A stretch of DNA of 64,000 nt from Blastocatellia bacterium. GTDB taxonomy: Bacteria > Acidobacteriota > Blastocatellia > Chloracidobacteriales > Chloracidobacteriaceae. This document shows, one piece after another, positions 16,866 through 24,359 of this stretch. Numbering within the stretch: position 1 is the stretch's first letter; each line of letters begins with the position of its first letter. Both the position numbers and the translations under genes were made by a program. The DNA is taken from assembly GCA_019695185.1 (NCBI GenBank), contig JAIBAN010000026.1:17233-81232 (forward strand), written 5' to 3'. Below the pieces are notes generated by a model. That model made no database searches. It saw nothing but the letters and a program-made list of their open reading frames with translations, and had not been told where the DNA came from.

Positions 16866-17582
16866 TTAAAGGGAATATCCGGCAGCCTGAGCATCGTTAT
16901 AGAACATTGCCACCGTTTCCAATGAATATTCCGTCAGGTCTTTTCCAATCAGCGGCAGTTTTTTCAAAATGTCGGTGGTCACGGTGATGATATGGCAGCC
17001 GATGGCATTGGCCTGAAATACATTGAGCAGTTCGCGCGGGCTGGCCCACAGCAGTTCCTGATTGGGAAAGGGCCGCATGATTTCAAGGGCCTCCACCATG
17101 GTTTCCACCGGGTCGCGGCCAGTGTCGGCAATCCGGCCCCCAAAAATTGAAAGACAACAGGGGGCATGGTCAGCCAAAGCGGCAGACATCAAGCGCAACT
17201 GGTCACTCGTGAGCATGGCCGTGACATTGATTTTCACCCCGTCACGGGCCAACCGTTCCACAATGCCTGCCGGAGATTCCCCTTTTGTATTGGTCACTGG
17301 AATTTTGACGTAGACATTCTCACCCCATGAGGCAATTTCCCGCGCCTGTCGTTCCATTTCCGCAATGTCATCGGTGAAAACCTCAAATGAAACTGGTTTC
17401 TCCCGGATTTCCGCCAGGATTTCACGGGCAAACCCACGATAGTCCGTGACACCAGCCTTGCGCATGAGGGTTGGATTGGTGGTCACCCCGGCAATATAGG
17501 GGAGCCGGGTCAGGCGCAGCAAATCAGCCTTGTCAGCGCCATCGGCAAAGATTTTAACCGTCAGGTCCGAGAGCTGAGGCAT
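16866..17582 (-). CDS. Transaldolase, fructose-6-phosphate aldolase type
   Basis: The product is 238 residues, a small FSA/TalC-like TIM barrel. Motifs are IFADGADKADL, GVTTNPTLMRKAG, the Schiff-base lysine in YVKIPVTN, and NVTAMLTSDQ. The enzyme splits or forms sugar phosphates through dihydroxyacetone transfer. True transaldolase activity would yield sedoheptulose 7-phosphate, the first substrate of the heptose pathway encoded just upstream. The ATG at 17582 is chosen because GAGGA (17592-17596) sits about 9 nt before it. A GTG at 17603 overlapping the gmhB stop is the alternative and would add 7 residues. Confidence 0.9.
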   Translation of the reverse strand: MPQLSDLTVKIFADGADKADLLRLTRLPYIAGVTTNPTLMRKAGVTDYRGFAREILAEIREKPVSFEVFTDDIAEMERQAREIASWGENVYVKIPVTNTKGESPAGIVERLARDGVKINVTAMLTSDQLRLMSAALADHAPCCLSIFGGRIADTGRDPVETMVEALEIMRPFPNQELLWASPRELLNVFQANAIGCHIITVTTDILKKLPLIGKDLTEYSLETVAMFYNDAQAAGYSL

Positions 17583-17599
17583 GGGACGAAATCCTCGTT

Positions 17600-18145
17600 T
17601 CACAAAAGCGTGTGGATCAATTCCGTGGCCCGGAACAAATCCTGGCTGACAAAGTCCGGTTGACAGCGTTCACGGTGGCTATAGGGCTGGTCCAACAAGA
17701 TGGTGCGACAGCCGGCTGCCGCCCCGGCCACAATGTCGCTCCACCGGTCCCCCACTAAAAAACTGGCGGCCAGATTGATTTCAAACTGCCGGGCCGCTTC
17801 CAAAATCAAGCCAGGTTTGGGTTTGCGGCACGGGCAGGCATCCGCATTGTCATGAAAACACGTGAAAAAACCATCCAGCGGCAATTGACTGGACAAAGCC
17901 TGGTTGATGGCCTCCACCACAGATTGCTGCTGTTGCCCCCTGGCCACATCGGGCTGATTGGTGACGACCAGCAGCCAAAATCTGCCGGCTGCCAGCCGTT
18001 CCAGGGCTTCAGGAACGCCGGGCAGGATTTCCAGTTCCGCGAGCGTGGCCGGCGGATGCGGAATTCCATTTCTGACAAACGTTCGATTAAGCACGCCATC
18101 CCGGTCCAGAAAAACCGCCGGACGGCCTAACGTGTGGATTCCCAT
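17600..18145 (-). CDS. gmhB: D-glycero-D-manno-heptose 1,7-bisphosphate 7-phosphatase
   Basis: The product is 181 residues of the HAD superfamily. The catalytic motif FLDRDGVLNRT (nucleophile and acid/base Asp), VVTNQPDVARG and LVGDRWSDIVAG are in order. The zinc loop CPCRKPKPG, with a nearby CFHDNADA, is diagnostic for GmhB/HisB-type phosphatases. It removes the 7-phosphate before nucleotide activation. The gene overlaps gmhA by 19 nt, and the transaldolase follows it closely, so the cluster is translationally coupled. Confidence 0.9.
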   Translation of the reverse strand: MGIHTLGRPAVFLDRDGVLNRTFVRNGIPHPPATLAELEILPGVPEALERLAAGRFWLLVVTNQPDVARGQQQQSVVEAINQALSSQLPLDGFFTCFHDNADACPCRKPKPGLILEAARQFEINLAASFLVGDRWSDIVAGAAAGCRTILLDQPYSHRERCQPDFVSQDLFRATELIHTLL

Positions 18146-18723
18146 TTCATGTGTGACGTGCGGAGTTTGGGATGGGAAACAATCAGGTGCCAGACAACCG
18201 CCTGAAAGGCTTCCGTGTGCGGGGTGACGGTTTCGGAATTAACGGTCGGGATAATAACACAGGCATCAGCCGTCCGTGCAGTAAATCCGCCATCCCGCCC
18301 AACCACTCCGCCGATGGCGGCCCCGACGGATTTGGCATATTCCAGGGCGCGGACCAGATTCGGACTGATATTGCGTTCCAGGTCACCCCCGCCGACGGAA
18401 AAAACCATGACCATATCGTCGGATTGGAGGCGGCTGCCGCGCAGCCAGTTGGCAAAAACCGTATCCCAGCCGTCATCGTTGATGCGGGCCGTCAGTTCCG
18501 CCACATTGTCAGTTGGGGCATAGGCTTCAAAACCGCAAATCTTGCGGAAGTCATTGACCGCGTGTGAGGCATTGGCCGCGCTGCCTCCGACACCCAGGAA
18601 AAACAGGCGTCCATTTCGTTCCCGGACCATCAGCAGGGTGTCAATCAGGCACTCAAGGGCTGTCACGTCGAGCTGCTCAATGATGCGGGTGGCTTCAGCC
18701 AAAAAGGTTTGGACATAGGACAT
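18127..18723 (-). CDS. gmhA: Sedoheptulose-7-phosphate isomerase (SIS domain)
   Basis: The product is 198 residues. A SIS fold is visible with FFLGVGGSAANASHAVNDF, VFSVGGGDLERNISPN and VPTVNSETVTPHTEAFQ. This matches phosphoheptose isomerases, which make D-glycero-D-manno-heptose 7-phosphate from sedoheptulose 7-phosphate. The ATG at 18723 has AAGGGGAA just upstream. A GTG at 18750 overlaps the hddC stop (GTGA) and would add nine residues (KTDKGKST), which look like translated leader. It sits between hddC and gmhB in one transcript. Confidence 0.88.
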   Translation of the reverse strand: MSYVQTFLAEATRIIEQLDVTALECLIDTLLMVRERNGRLFFLGVGGSAANASHAVNDFRKICGFEAYAPTDNVAELTARINDDGWDTVFANWLRGSRLQSDDMVMVFSVGGGDLERNISPNLVRALEYAKSVGAAIGGVVGRDGGFTARTADACVIIPTVNSETVTPHTEAFQAVVWHLIVSHPKLRTSHMKWESTR

Positions 18724-18746
18724 AGTGGATTTCCCCTTGTCGGTTT

Positions 18747-19460
18747 TCACCAGTTGTCATTCTTCAGAAAGGCTTCGGTTTCCTGCAACCCCTGAGGGGT
18801 GCCGATTTCGTAAAAACGTTCGGTGACTTCATACCCAATCATTTCACCGGTTTCCACCAAATTGTGATACAGGTCGGCCAAATCGAAAAAGGTATCGGGC
18901 GGGATGCGCTCCAGGGCTGCCCGCCGCAAAAGGGCCGCGCCATAGTCAATGTAATCCATCTCCGGCAACGGGTGGTGTTTGTCATAACATTTCAAGGTTC
19001 CGTTTTGAAAAACCACATTGCTTTTGTCCCAGCGATTTCCGTTTCGCAGCACGGTCATCAGTCCCTGCGCGCCGGAAACGGCAAAACCGTCAAAAACAGC
19101 TTGATAGTCAAACCGCAGGTAGGAATCCCCATAAAGGACCCAAAACACTTCACCCAACTGAGGGGCAGCCCGCCGCAGCGCACCTCCGGTTCCGAGCAGC
19201 GTCTTACCGTCATAACTGTATGACAGACACAGGTCCGGGATGGGATGTTTGGTCAGGTAAGTTTGCACCAACTCGCCCAGATGGCCCAGGCACAAGACCA
19301 CCCGCCGGATGCCGGTTTCCCGCAGCAACTCCAGTTGGTGGGCCAGAAAGGGTTTGCCGGCCACTGAAACCAGTGCTTTGGGAATGGTTTCCGTGACGGG
19401 TCGGAGCCGGGTTGCCAATCCGCCGGCCAGGAGTGCCACCGGAACTTCTTCAAATTTCAT
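18747..19460 (-). CDS. hddC: D-glycero-alpha-D-manno-heptose 1-phosphate guanylyltransferase-like
   Basis: The product is 237 residues of the nucleotidyltransferase (NTP_transferase) fold. The N-terminal signature is VALLAGGLATRLRPVTETIPKALV, followed by GKPFLAHQLELL and the metal-binding LYGDSYLRFD. Context with gmhA, gmhB and hddA argues for GTP-dependent activation of heptose 1-phosphate. On sequence alone, another sugar-1-phosphate nucleotidyltransferase is possible. The frame is open to 19493, but the ATG at 19460 begins the conserved part. Confidence 0.85.
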   Translation of the reverse strand: MKFEEVPVALLAGGLATRLRPVTETIPKALVSVAGKPFLAHQLELLRETGIRRVVLCLGHLGELVQTYLTKHPIPDLCLSYSYDGKTLLGTGGALRRAAPQLGEVFWVLYGDSYLRFDYQAVFDGFAVSGAQGLMTVLRNGNRWDKSNVVFQNGTLKCYDKHHPLPEMDYIDYGAALLRRAALERIPPDTFFDLADLYHNLVETGEMIGYEVTERFYEIGTPQGLQETEAFLKNDNW

Positions 19461-19480
19461 AACTGAAAGCAGAGTCAATA

Positions 19481-19550
19481 AACCGCGAAACACGCGAAAT
19501 CAGCGAAAACAAAAAACAAATTTTCTCTTTTTTTCGCGTATTTCGCGGTT
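19481..19550. repeat. Inverted repeat with CGCGAAA units
   Basis: The left arm (19481-19509) reads as loose units of CGCGAAA(CA). The right arm (19532-19550) is its complement with one mismatch. The loop is short and AT-rich. It lies between hddC and hddA, the only gap of notable size inside the heptose gene block, and may slow or terminate transcription. Confidence 0.75.
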
Positions 19551-19562
19551 AAAAAAACCTTG

Positions 19563-20543
19563 TTACTGAATCACCGCTTTGGTTCCCTCAAAATCAAAGC
19601 AGAAACGGACTTCGCGCAAACCGGTCTGGCGCAACGCATGACGGAGCCGGATTTTATCTTCGGTATAAAACATCAAAAAACCGCCGCCCCCGGCCCCAAT
19701 CAGTTTGCCGCCCAGTGCGCCGTTCTGCATGGCCAGGTCGTACCAGTCGTTGATGTGCTGGTTGCTCATGCCGGAACTGCGTTTTTTCTTGTGTTCCCAA
19801 TGAACATGCATCAATTCGGCAAAACGGTGGAGGTTGCCGCGCTCCAGTGCTTCGCAGCTTTGGTAGCCCAGGTCTTTGACAAAATGCAGGTTGGCAATCA
19901 TGTCCTGGTCATGGGCCCGGCTTTTAACATCCTGTTCGCGCAAAATATCGGAGGCCGCCCGGCTGTAGCCCGTAAAAAACAACAGCAGATGATCTTCCAG
20001 ATTGGCCAGGGTTTCGCTGTCAATCTGCAACGGCCAGACCCGCACCGTGTCGTCCGGTTGAAACTGAAAACAGGTCAGTCCGCCAAAAGCGGCAATATAC
20101 TGGTCCTGTTTGCCAACCGGTTCACCCAGTTTTTCGATTTCAATGTGACACGCCTGTTCGGCCAGTTCGCGCGGATGGATGAAATTTTTGCGGTAGGTAT
20201 GCAGAGCTTTGAGCAAGGCGGTGGTGAAACTTCCTGAGGAGCCCAGGCCGGTGCCTGCCGGAATATCGGCCATGCTCGTGATTTCCAAGTTTGGTTCGCG
20301 GATATCCAGTCCGCGCAGGGCTTCGCGGATAATCGGGTGTTGCACCTCATCAATCGTTCCTACCCGCTCCATTTTGGAGTATTTGATAATCAATTCCTGG
20401 ATAAAGGTCTGATGGACCGTGATATAGACATATTTGTCAATCGCGGCGGCAATCAGAAAACCGCTGTGTTTACGGTAATAAGAAGGCAGGTCGGTTCCGC
20501 CCCCGCCCAGCGAAATGCGTAAGGGACTGCGTGTAATAATCAC
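19563..20543 (-). CDS. hddA: D-glycero-alpha-D-manno-heptose-7-phosphate kinase (GHMP kinase)
   Basis: The product is 326 residues. GHMP motifs are in order: RISLGGGGTDLPSYY near the start, the ATP loop PAGTGLGSSGSFTTALLKAL (about 97-116), and GGKLIGAGGGGFLMFY near the end. This pattern is typical of HddA, which phosphorylates heptose 7-phosphate at C1. The start is GTG at 20543, overlapping the TGA of the upstream oxidoreductase (GTGA), a sign of coupled translation. Confidence 0.9.
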   Translation of the reverse strand: MIITRSPLRISLGGGGTDLPSYYRKHSGFLIAAAIDKYVYITVHQTFIQELIIKYSKMERVGTIDEVQHPIIREALRGLDIREPNLEITSMADIPAGTGLGSSGSFTTALLKALHTYRKNFIHPRELAEQACHIEIEKLGEPVGKQDQYIAAFGGLTCFQFQPDDTVRVWPLQIDSETLANLEDHLLLFFTGYSRAASDILREQDVKSRAHDQDMIANLHFVKDLGYQSCEALERGNLHRFAELMHVHWEHKKKRSSGMSNQHINDWYDLAMQNGALGGKLIGAGGGGFLMFYTEDKIRLRHALRQTGLREVRFCFDFEGTKAVIQ

Positions 20544-21529
20544 CGGTTGCCTCGACTGATACGGTAGAGGGTTTCAACAATCTCCAGGGCCGCTGCTGCA
20601 TCCGCCAGCGACCCCCAAGGCGTGCGGCGGTCGGCAATGCAGGCGGTGAAATGCTCAAACTCGGCCCGCCAGGACGTATCTTCACCGGGGTATTCCCAAA
20701 TGGTGGTTTCCGGCGGACCCATTTGGGGCAGCATCCGATAGAACGACAGCCGCTCCGTCCCGTAACTGCCGCCCAGGCCGTCAATCTGCAATTTGCCGTC
20801 CCGGCCAAAGATTTCAAAACAAAAAAGGTTTTTCCATTCGGTGCAACTGGCGTGCAGCCAGGCAATCTGCCCGGCAGCCGTCCGCAAAAAGGCAAACCCG
20901 TTGTCTTCAACCGGCATTTTCCAGAAAAAAGTACCGACCAAGCCATTGACTTCGGTAAAATCCCCGGCAAACCAGCGGGCCAAATCAATCAAATGCACGC
21001 CTTGATCAAGCATCTCTCCGCCGCCCGCCGTTTCAGGGTCGGCCCGCCATTCGCGTTCGTATCCCAACCGCCCGCCGTGGCCATACCGCGCCCGGATGTA
21101 CAGCAACGGCCCCACCGCTCCGTTGGCAAATAATTCCCAGCTTTTCTGAAAGGCCGGATGAAACCGATGATTGAAGCCAACCTTCACCGTGACCTCAGCG
21201 ACAGCGGCAGCGGCAATTAAAGGAGCAAGTTCCTGGCTGGAACGGGCTGCCGGTTTTTCCAGCAGCACATGATGACCGGCGTTGACGGCAGCCAGGGCCA
21301 CCGGTACCAGGGCGTCATTGGTGGTCGCCACAATCACAACATCAAGTTCCGGACGGGTGGCGGCTTCCATCCAGGTTTCGGCCACGGTACAACCGGGAAA
21401 CCCGGCGGCCAGCCGTTCCGCTCGTTCCCGGACCGTATCAAAAACCGTGATGAGCTGGTGTTCACCCAAAGCCTTGGCCCGTTTTCCGCCAATCAATCCG
21501 CATCCGACAATGCCAACCCGAAGATTCAT
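20540..21529 (-). CDS. Gfo/Idh/MocA-family sugar oxidoreductase
   Basis: The product is 329 residues. The N-terminal Rossmann domain has VGIVGCGLIGGKRAKAL and DVVIVATTNDALVPVAL. The EKPAARSSQEL segment carries the conserved E-K-P. The C-terminal alpha/beta substrate domain has GEMLDQGVHLIDLARW with the catalytic-region His. NAD(P)-dependent oxidation or reduction of a sugar, probably nucleotide-linked, is likely. It overlaps both neighbours by 4 nt. It may tailor the heptose or another sugar of the same polymer. Confidence 0.9.
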   Translation of the reverse strand: MNLRVGIVGCGLIGGKRAKALGEHQLITVFDTVRERAERLAAGFPGCTVAETWMEAATRPELDVVIVATTNDALVPVALAAVNAGHHVLLEKPAARSSQELAPLIAAAAVAEVTVKVGFNHRFHPAFQKSWELFANGAVGPLLYIRARYGHGGRLGYEREWRADPETAGGGEMLDQGVHLIDLARWFAGDFTEVNGLVGTFFWKMPVEDNGFAFLRTAAGQIAWLHASCTEWKNLFCFEIFGRDGKLQIDGLGGSYGTERLSFYRMLPQMGPPETTIWEYPGEDTSWRAEFEHFTACIADRRTPWGSLADAAAALEIVETLYRISRGNR

Positions 21530-22395
21530 GCCAGCCCCTCAATTCCCCGTTCCGCCGGCAAAATCCGGCGCAAGGTAAAAACGTCGGTGGTTTGCAACAC
21601 TTCCACAAACTGTGGCCAGTCGCTCCATTTGTCATGTACGGCGGCGACAAATTTTCCGCTGATGCCACGGGCCTGTTCGGAAATCAGAAAAGCGGCGGCT
21701 GAAGCCCCGACCTCTGCCGGAACCCCGCCTTCGGCCAGTTGGGCTTTGGTTTTTTCCAGATAGGCAGGATTCACCCGGCCTTCGGCTGCGAGGGTTTCAC
21801 GGTGCATCCGGGTGGCGACAAAACCAGGAGCGACACAGTTGATTTCGATGTTGTAGGGCTTCATTTCCTCTGCCACCGTTTCGGCAAAGCGGACCACTGC
21901 CACTTTGCTACAGGCATAGGAGGTATAATCCGGAAAGGGAAACGAAGCTCCGCCCCCGGAAAAAAGGACAATCCGGCCACCCCTCCATTTCTGTCGCATC
22001 CGCAGGCAGCTTTGGCGGGTAACCAAAAAGGTGCCAAACAGGTTGATTTCAATGTTGCGTTTCCAGTCAGCCGGCTCGATTTCCAGAATGTTCCCAATCG
22101 GAGACAGGACGGCAGCGGCATGGATGACAGCGTTGACCGGGCCAAATTCGGTTTCCACCGCATCCAGCACCCGTTCCACATCGGCTTCCTGCGAGACATC
22201 GGCGGCCACGGCGCGCACGTCGGTCAATCCTTGGTGGTGCAGTTCAGTCAGCGTTTGGTCAAGGTCAGTCTGGGTGCGGGAGCAAAAAACCACTTTGGCA
22301 CCGGCCTGGGCGCACATTTCGACTGCTGCCCGCCCGATGCCGGTGCTGCCACCGGTGATAAGTATGCGTTTATCCGATAAATCGTAAGCTTTCAT
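21526..22395 (-). CDS. Short-chain dehydrogenase/reductase
   Basis: The product is 289 residues, a classical SDR: cofactor motif ITGGSTGIGRAAVEM (TGxxxGIG), the NAG-equivalent IHAAAVLSP, a catalytic Ser region (FSGGGASFPF), and YTSYACSKVAVVRF with the Y-x3-K pair. A C-terminal extension (about 250-289) goes beyond the usual 250 residues. NAD(P)-dependent oxidation or reduction of a sugar hydroxyl is likely, given the operon. Both ends overlap neighbouring genes by 4 nt. Confidence 0.9.
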   Translation of the reverse strand: MKAYDLSDKRILITGGSTGIGRAAVEMCAQAGAKVVFCSRTQTDLDQTLTELHHQGLTDVRAVAADVSQEADVERVLDAVETEFGPVNAVIHAAAVLSPIGNILEIEPADWKRNIEINLFGTFLVTRQSCLRMRQKWRGGRIVLFSGGGASFPFPDYTSYACSKVAVVRFAETVAEEMKPYNIEINCVAPGFVATRMHRETLAAEGRVNPAYLEKTKAQLAEGGVPAEVGASAAAFLISEQARGISGKFVAAVHDKWSDWPQFVEVLQTTDVFTLRRILPAERGIEGLA

Positions 22396-23276
22396 TTTCG
22401 TTTCCAGCCAAACGGCATGTGTGAAATCCCATAGCGCAGGTCAACCATTCGTGCCAAAACCGGCCAGGGAAGGGTTTTTTCCCACCAGTTGACAGACTGA
22501 ACTTTGAGCGCCTTGAGCATCTTGAACCGGATAATGTCAGTCAGGCCCGCTTGAAAGGGGAGTTTTTTAATGGCAAACCCGGTCTGGCGGAGGGCCAGGT
22601 CGAGTGTGCCGGGTTCATAATAGGTGATATGGATATCGGGCATGACGTATGCCCAATTGAAAAAATCGGTTTGAAACTGAGCGGCGTTGCCGGTGGTGTA
22701 GAAAAAAACCCCGCTTCCGTCAAGCAACCGGTAGATTTCTTCCAATACTTCCATCGGATGTTCGACATGTTCCAGCACTTCAATTGCAGTTATCACATCG
22801 TAGCATGTGCTCTGGGCGACCAACTCAGGCTTGGTCAAAATCGGAATTCCCTGGGCGCGGGCCAAGTCGGCCATGGCACCCATTTCAAATCCAACTGCCG
22901 GAACGTCATGGTGTTCCCGCAGCCACCGCACCAACCCGCCATTTCCGCAGCCATAATCCAGCCAGCGCATCTGTGGCGACAGCCCTTTGATGTGCCGGAC
23001 AGTGGCGGCCACGCCTCGCCACTCATATTGCCTGACGGTTGTCTGCGGCTGCTCCAGTTCCGCCAGATAGTTGACGGTCGGGTCCACCCCGCGCCCGCTG
23101 TAATAGTCGAGGTCATAAATTTCGGCAAAATTCCGATTGGGGTTGGAAATAAAGCGCAACCGGCAACCCGGACAGAGATGGAACCGATAGGGTTCGGCTT
23201 GTAAGTGACCGGTTTTTTCCCCCAGAAAGGGAGAAGGCGTGGCACAGATTGGACAGGGAACCAGTTGCACCTTCAT
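22392..23276 (-). CDS. Class I SAM methyltransferase with N-terminal zinc motif
   Basis: The product is 294 residues. An N-terminal four-cysteine unit (CPIC and CPGC, about 8-40) precedes a Rossmann methyltransferase domain, with motif I WLDYGCGNGGLVRWL (about 106-120) and AIEVLEHVEHPMEVLEEIYR. This layout is common in sugar C- or O-methyltransferases of polysaccharide clusters. ATG 23276 is chosen because it makes a 4-nt ATGA overlap with the epimerase gene, as in its neighbours. The open frame runs to 23294. Confidence 0.87.
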   Translation of the reverse strand: MKVQLVPCPICATPSPFLGEKTGHLQAEPYRFHLCPGCRLRFISNPNRNFAEIYDLDYYSGRGVDPTVNYLAELEQPQTTVRQYEWRGVAATVRHIKGLSPQMRWLDYGCGNGGLVRWLREHHDVPAVGFEMGAMADLARAQGIPILTKPELVAQSTCYDVITAIEVLEHVEHPMEVLEEIYRLLDGSGVFFYTTGNAAQFQTDFFNWAYVMPDIHITYYEPGTLDLALRQTGFAIKKLPFQAGLTDIIRFKMLKALKVQSVNWWEKTLPWPVLARMVDLRYGISHMPFGWKRK

Positions 23277-24229
23277 GACCGCTCCAAAACCCAATGATTT
23301 TCCTCAAGGTACCGGGCTGTTCGCAGAACTGCCTCCCGAATGGTCAGTTGGGGCTGCCAGCCAAGGCTGCGGACTTTGGCCGTATCCAGAAAAATGAACG
23401 GGCTGTCGCCAATCCAGCCCCGTTCGCCCCCAGTATAGGCGCGTTCCGGTTGGACGCCCAAATGTTCACACAGCCAGCCCAGTGAATCATTCACGCTGCA
23501 AAATTCGTCCGTTCCCAGATTGAAAATATTGACCGGTGCGGCGGCCTTTTCAATCACCGCCAGCATGGCTGCGATACAGTCCTGCACATACAGATAGGAT
23601 TTGCGCTGCCTGCCGTTTCCCAGCACTTCAATCCGGTGCGGGTTGGCCAGCAGTTTGCGGTAAAAGTCATAGACATGGCCGTGGGTGTAGCGTTCCCCCA
23701 AAATCGAGACGAACCGGAAAATAAACCCCTGAAAGCCAAACCCCGTGCAATAGGCGGCAATGAGCCCTTCACCAGCTAATTTCGAGGCTCCATACAAGCT
23801 GGTTTGAACCGGAAACGGACAGGTTTCCGGAGTCGGAAAGACCTCCGGCTCACCGTAAATGGAACCGGTGGACGAAAAGCCAATCCGGCGGACTCCGGCC
23901 TGCCGCATGGCTTCAAGCACGGTAAAGGTGCCGATGGTATTGCTGTCGAGGTCTTTGCGCGGATGTTCCGTGCCAAACCGAACGTCGGCATTGGCGGCCA
24001 GATGGAAAACAAAATCATGTCCGGCCAGAGCCTCGGTCAAACGGGTGGCATCCAGGATGTCTCCTTCCACCAGATGGAACCGGGGTGAAGCCAGCGCCAG
24101 TGCCAAAAACTCGCGTCGTCCGGTCGAAAAATTGTCATAGACCGTGACTTCGTGGCCGAGTTCCAGTAATCGGTCGGTCAGGTTGCTGCCAATGAAACCG
24201 GCTCCGCCGGTAATGAAAAATCTGCTCAT
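23273..24229 (-). CDS. NAD-dependent nucleotide-sugar epimerase/dehydratase
   Basis: The product is 318 residues of the extended SDR family. The N-terminal FITGGAGFIGSNLTDRLLELG binds NAD. FHLAANADVRFGTEHP, a catalytic SSTGSIYGE and YGASKLAGEG (Y-x3-K) follow. It is most like GalE/UDP-glucose 4-epimerase or a related dehydratase. The exact substrate is open. The ATG at 24229 starts the conserved fold; the open frame reaches 24274. It is probably the first gene of the overlapping block down to gmhB. Confidence 0.9.
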   Translation of the reverse strand: MSRFFITGGAGFIGSNLTDRLLELGHEVTVYDNFSTGRREFLALALASPRFHLVEGDILDATRLTEALAGHDFVFHLAANADVRFGTEHPRKDLDSNTIGTFTVLEAMRQAGVRRIGFSSTGSIYGEPEVFPTPETCPFPVQTSLYGASKLAGEGLIAAYCTGFGFQGFIFRFVSILGERYTHGHVYDFYRKLLANPHRIEVLGNGRQRKSYLYVQDCIAAMLAVIEKAAAPVNIFNLGTDEFCSVNDSLGWLCEHLGVQPERAYTGGERGWIGDSPFIFLDTAKVRSLGWQPQLTIREAVLRTARYLEENHWVLERS

Positions 24230-24260
24230 AAAAAATTGGTGAAAAGAAATTCCGGCTTTC

Positions 24261-24338
24261 TCCACGAAGGACACGAAGAAACATGAAGAAAGAATAAAGG
24301 GGTTGTTTCTCTTAGTGCCGCTTCATGTCCTTCGTGGA
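24261..24338. repeat. Inverted repeat with CACGAAGGA units
   Basis: The left arm 24261-24278 and right arm 24321-24338 pair at 17 of 18 positions. The left arm continues as loose ACGAAGRAC-like units to about 24290. It sits in the 130-nt gap between two cluster genes and may be a transcript boundary. Similar CCACGAAGGACACGAAG repeats are widespread in some soil and freshwater bacteria, from general knowledge. Confidence 0.8.
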
Positions 24339-24359
24339 TAAAATTCTGAAAAAAACTGA

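Noticed and set aside
22551..23204. A 217-residue plus-strand open frame
   Set aside because: It is antisense to the methyltransferase. Its composition is that of a reverse-strand shadow.
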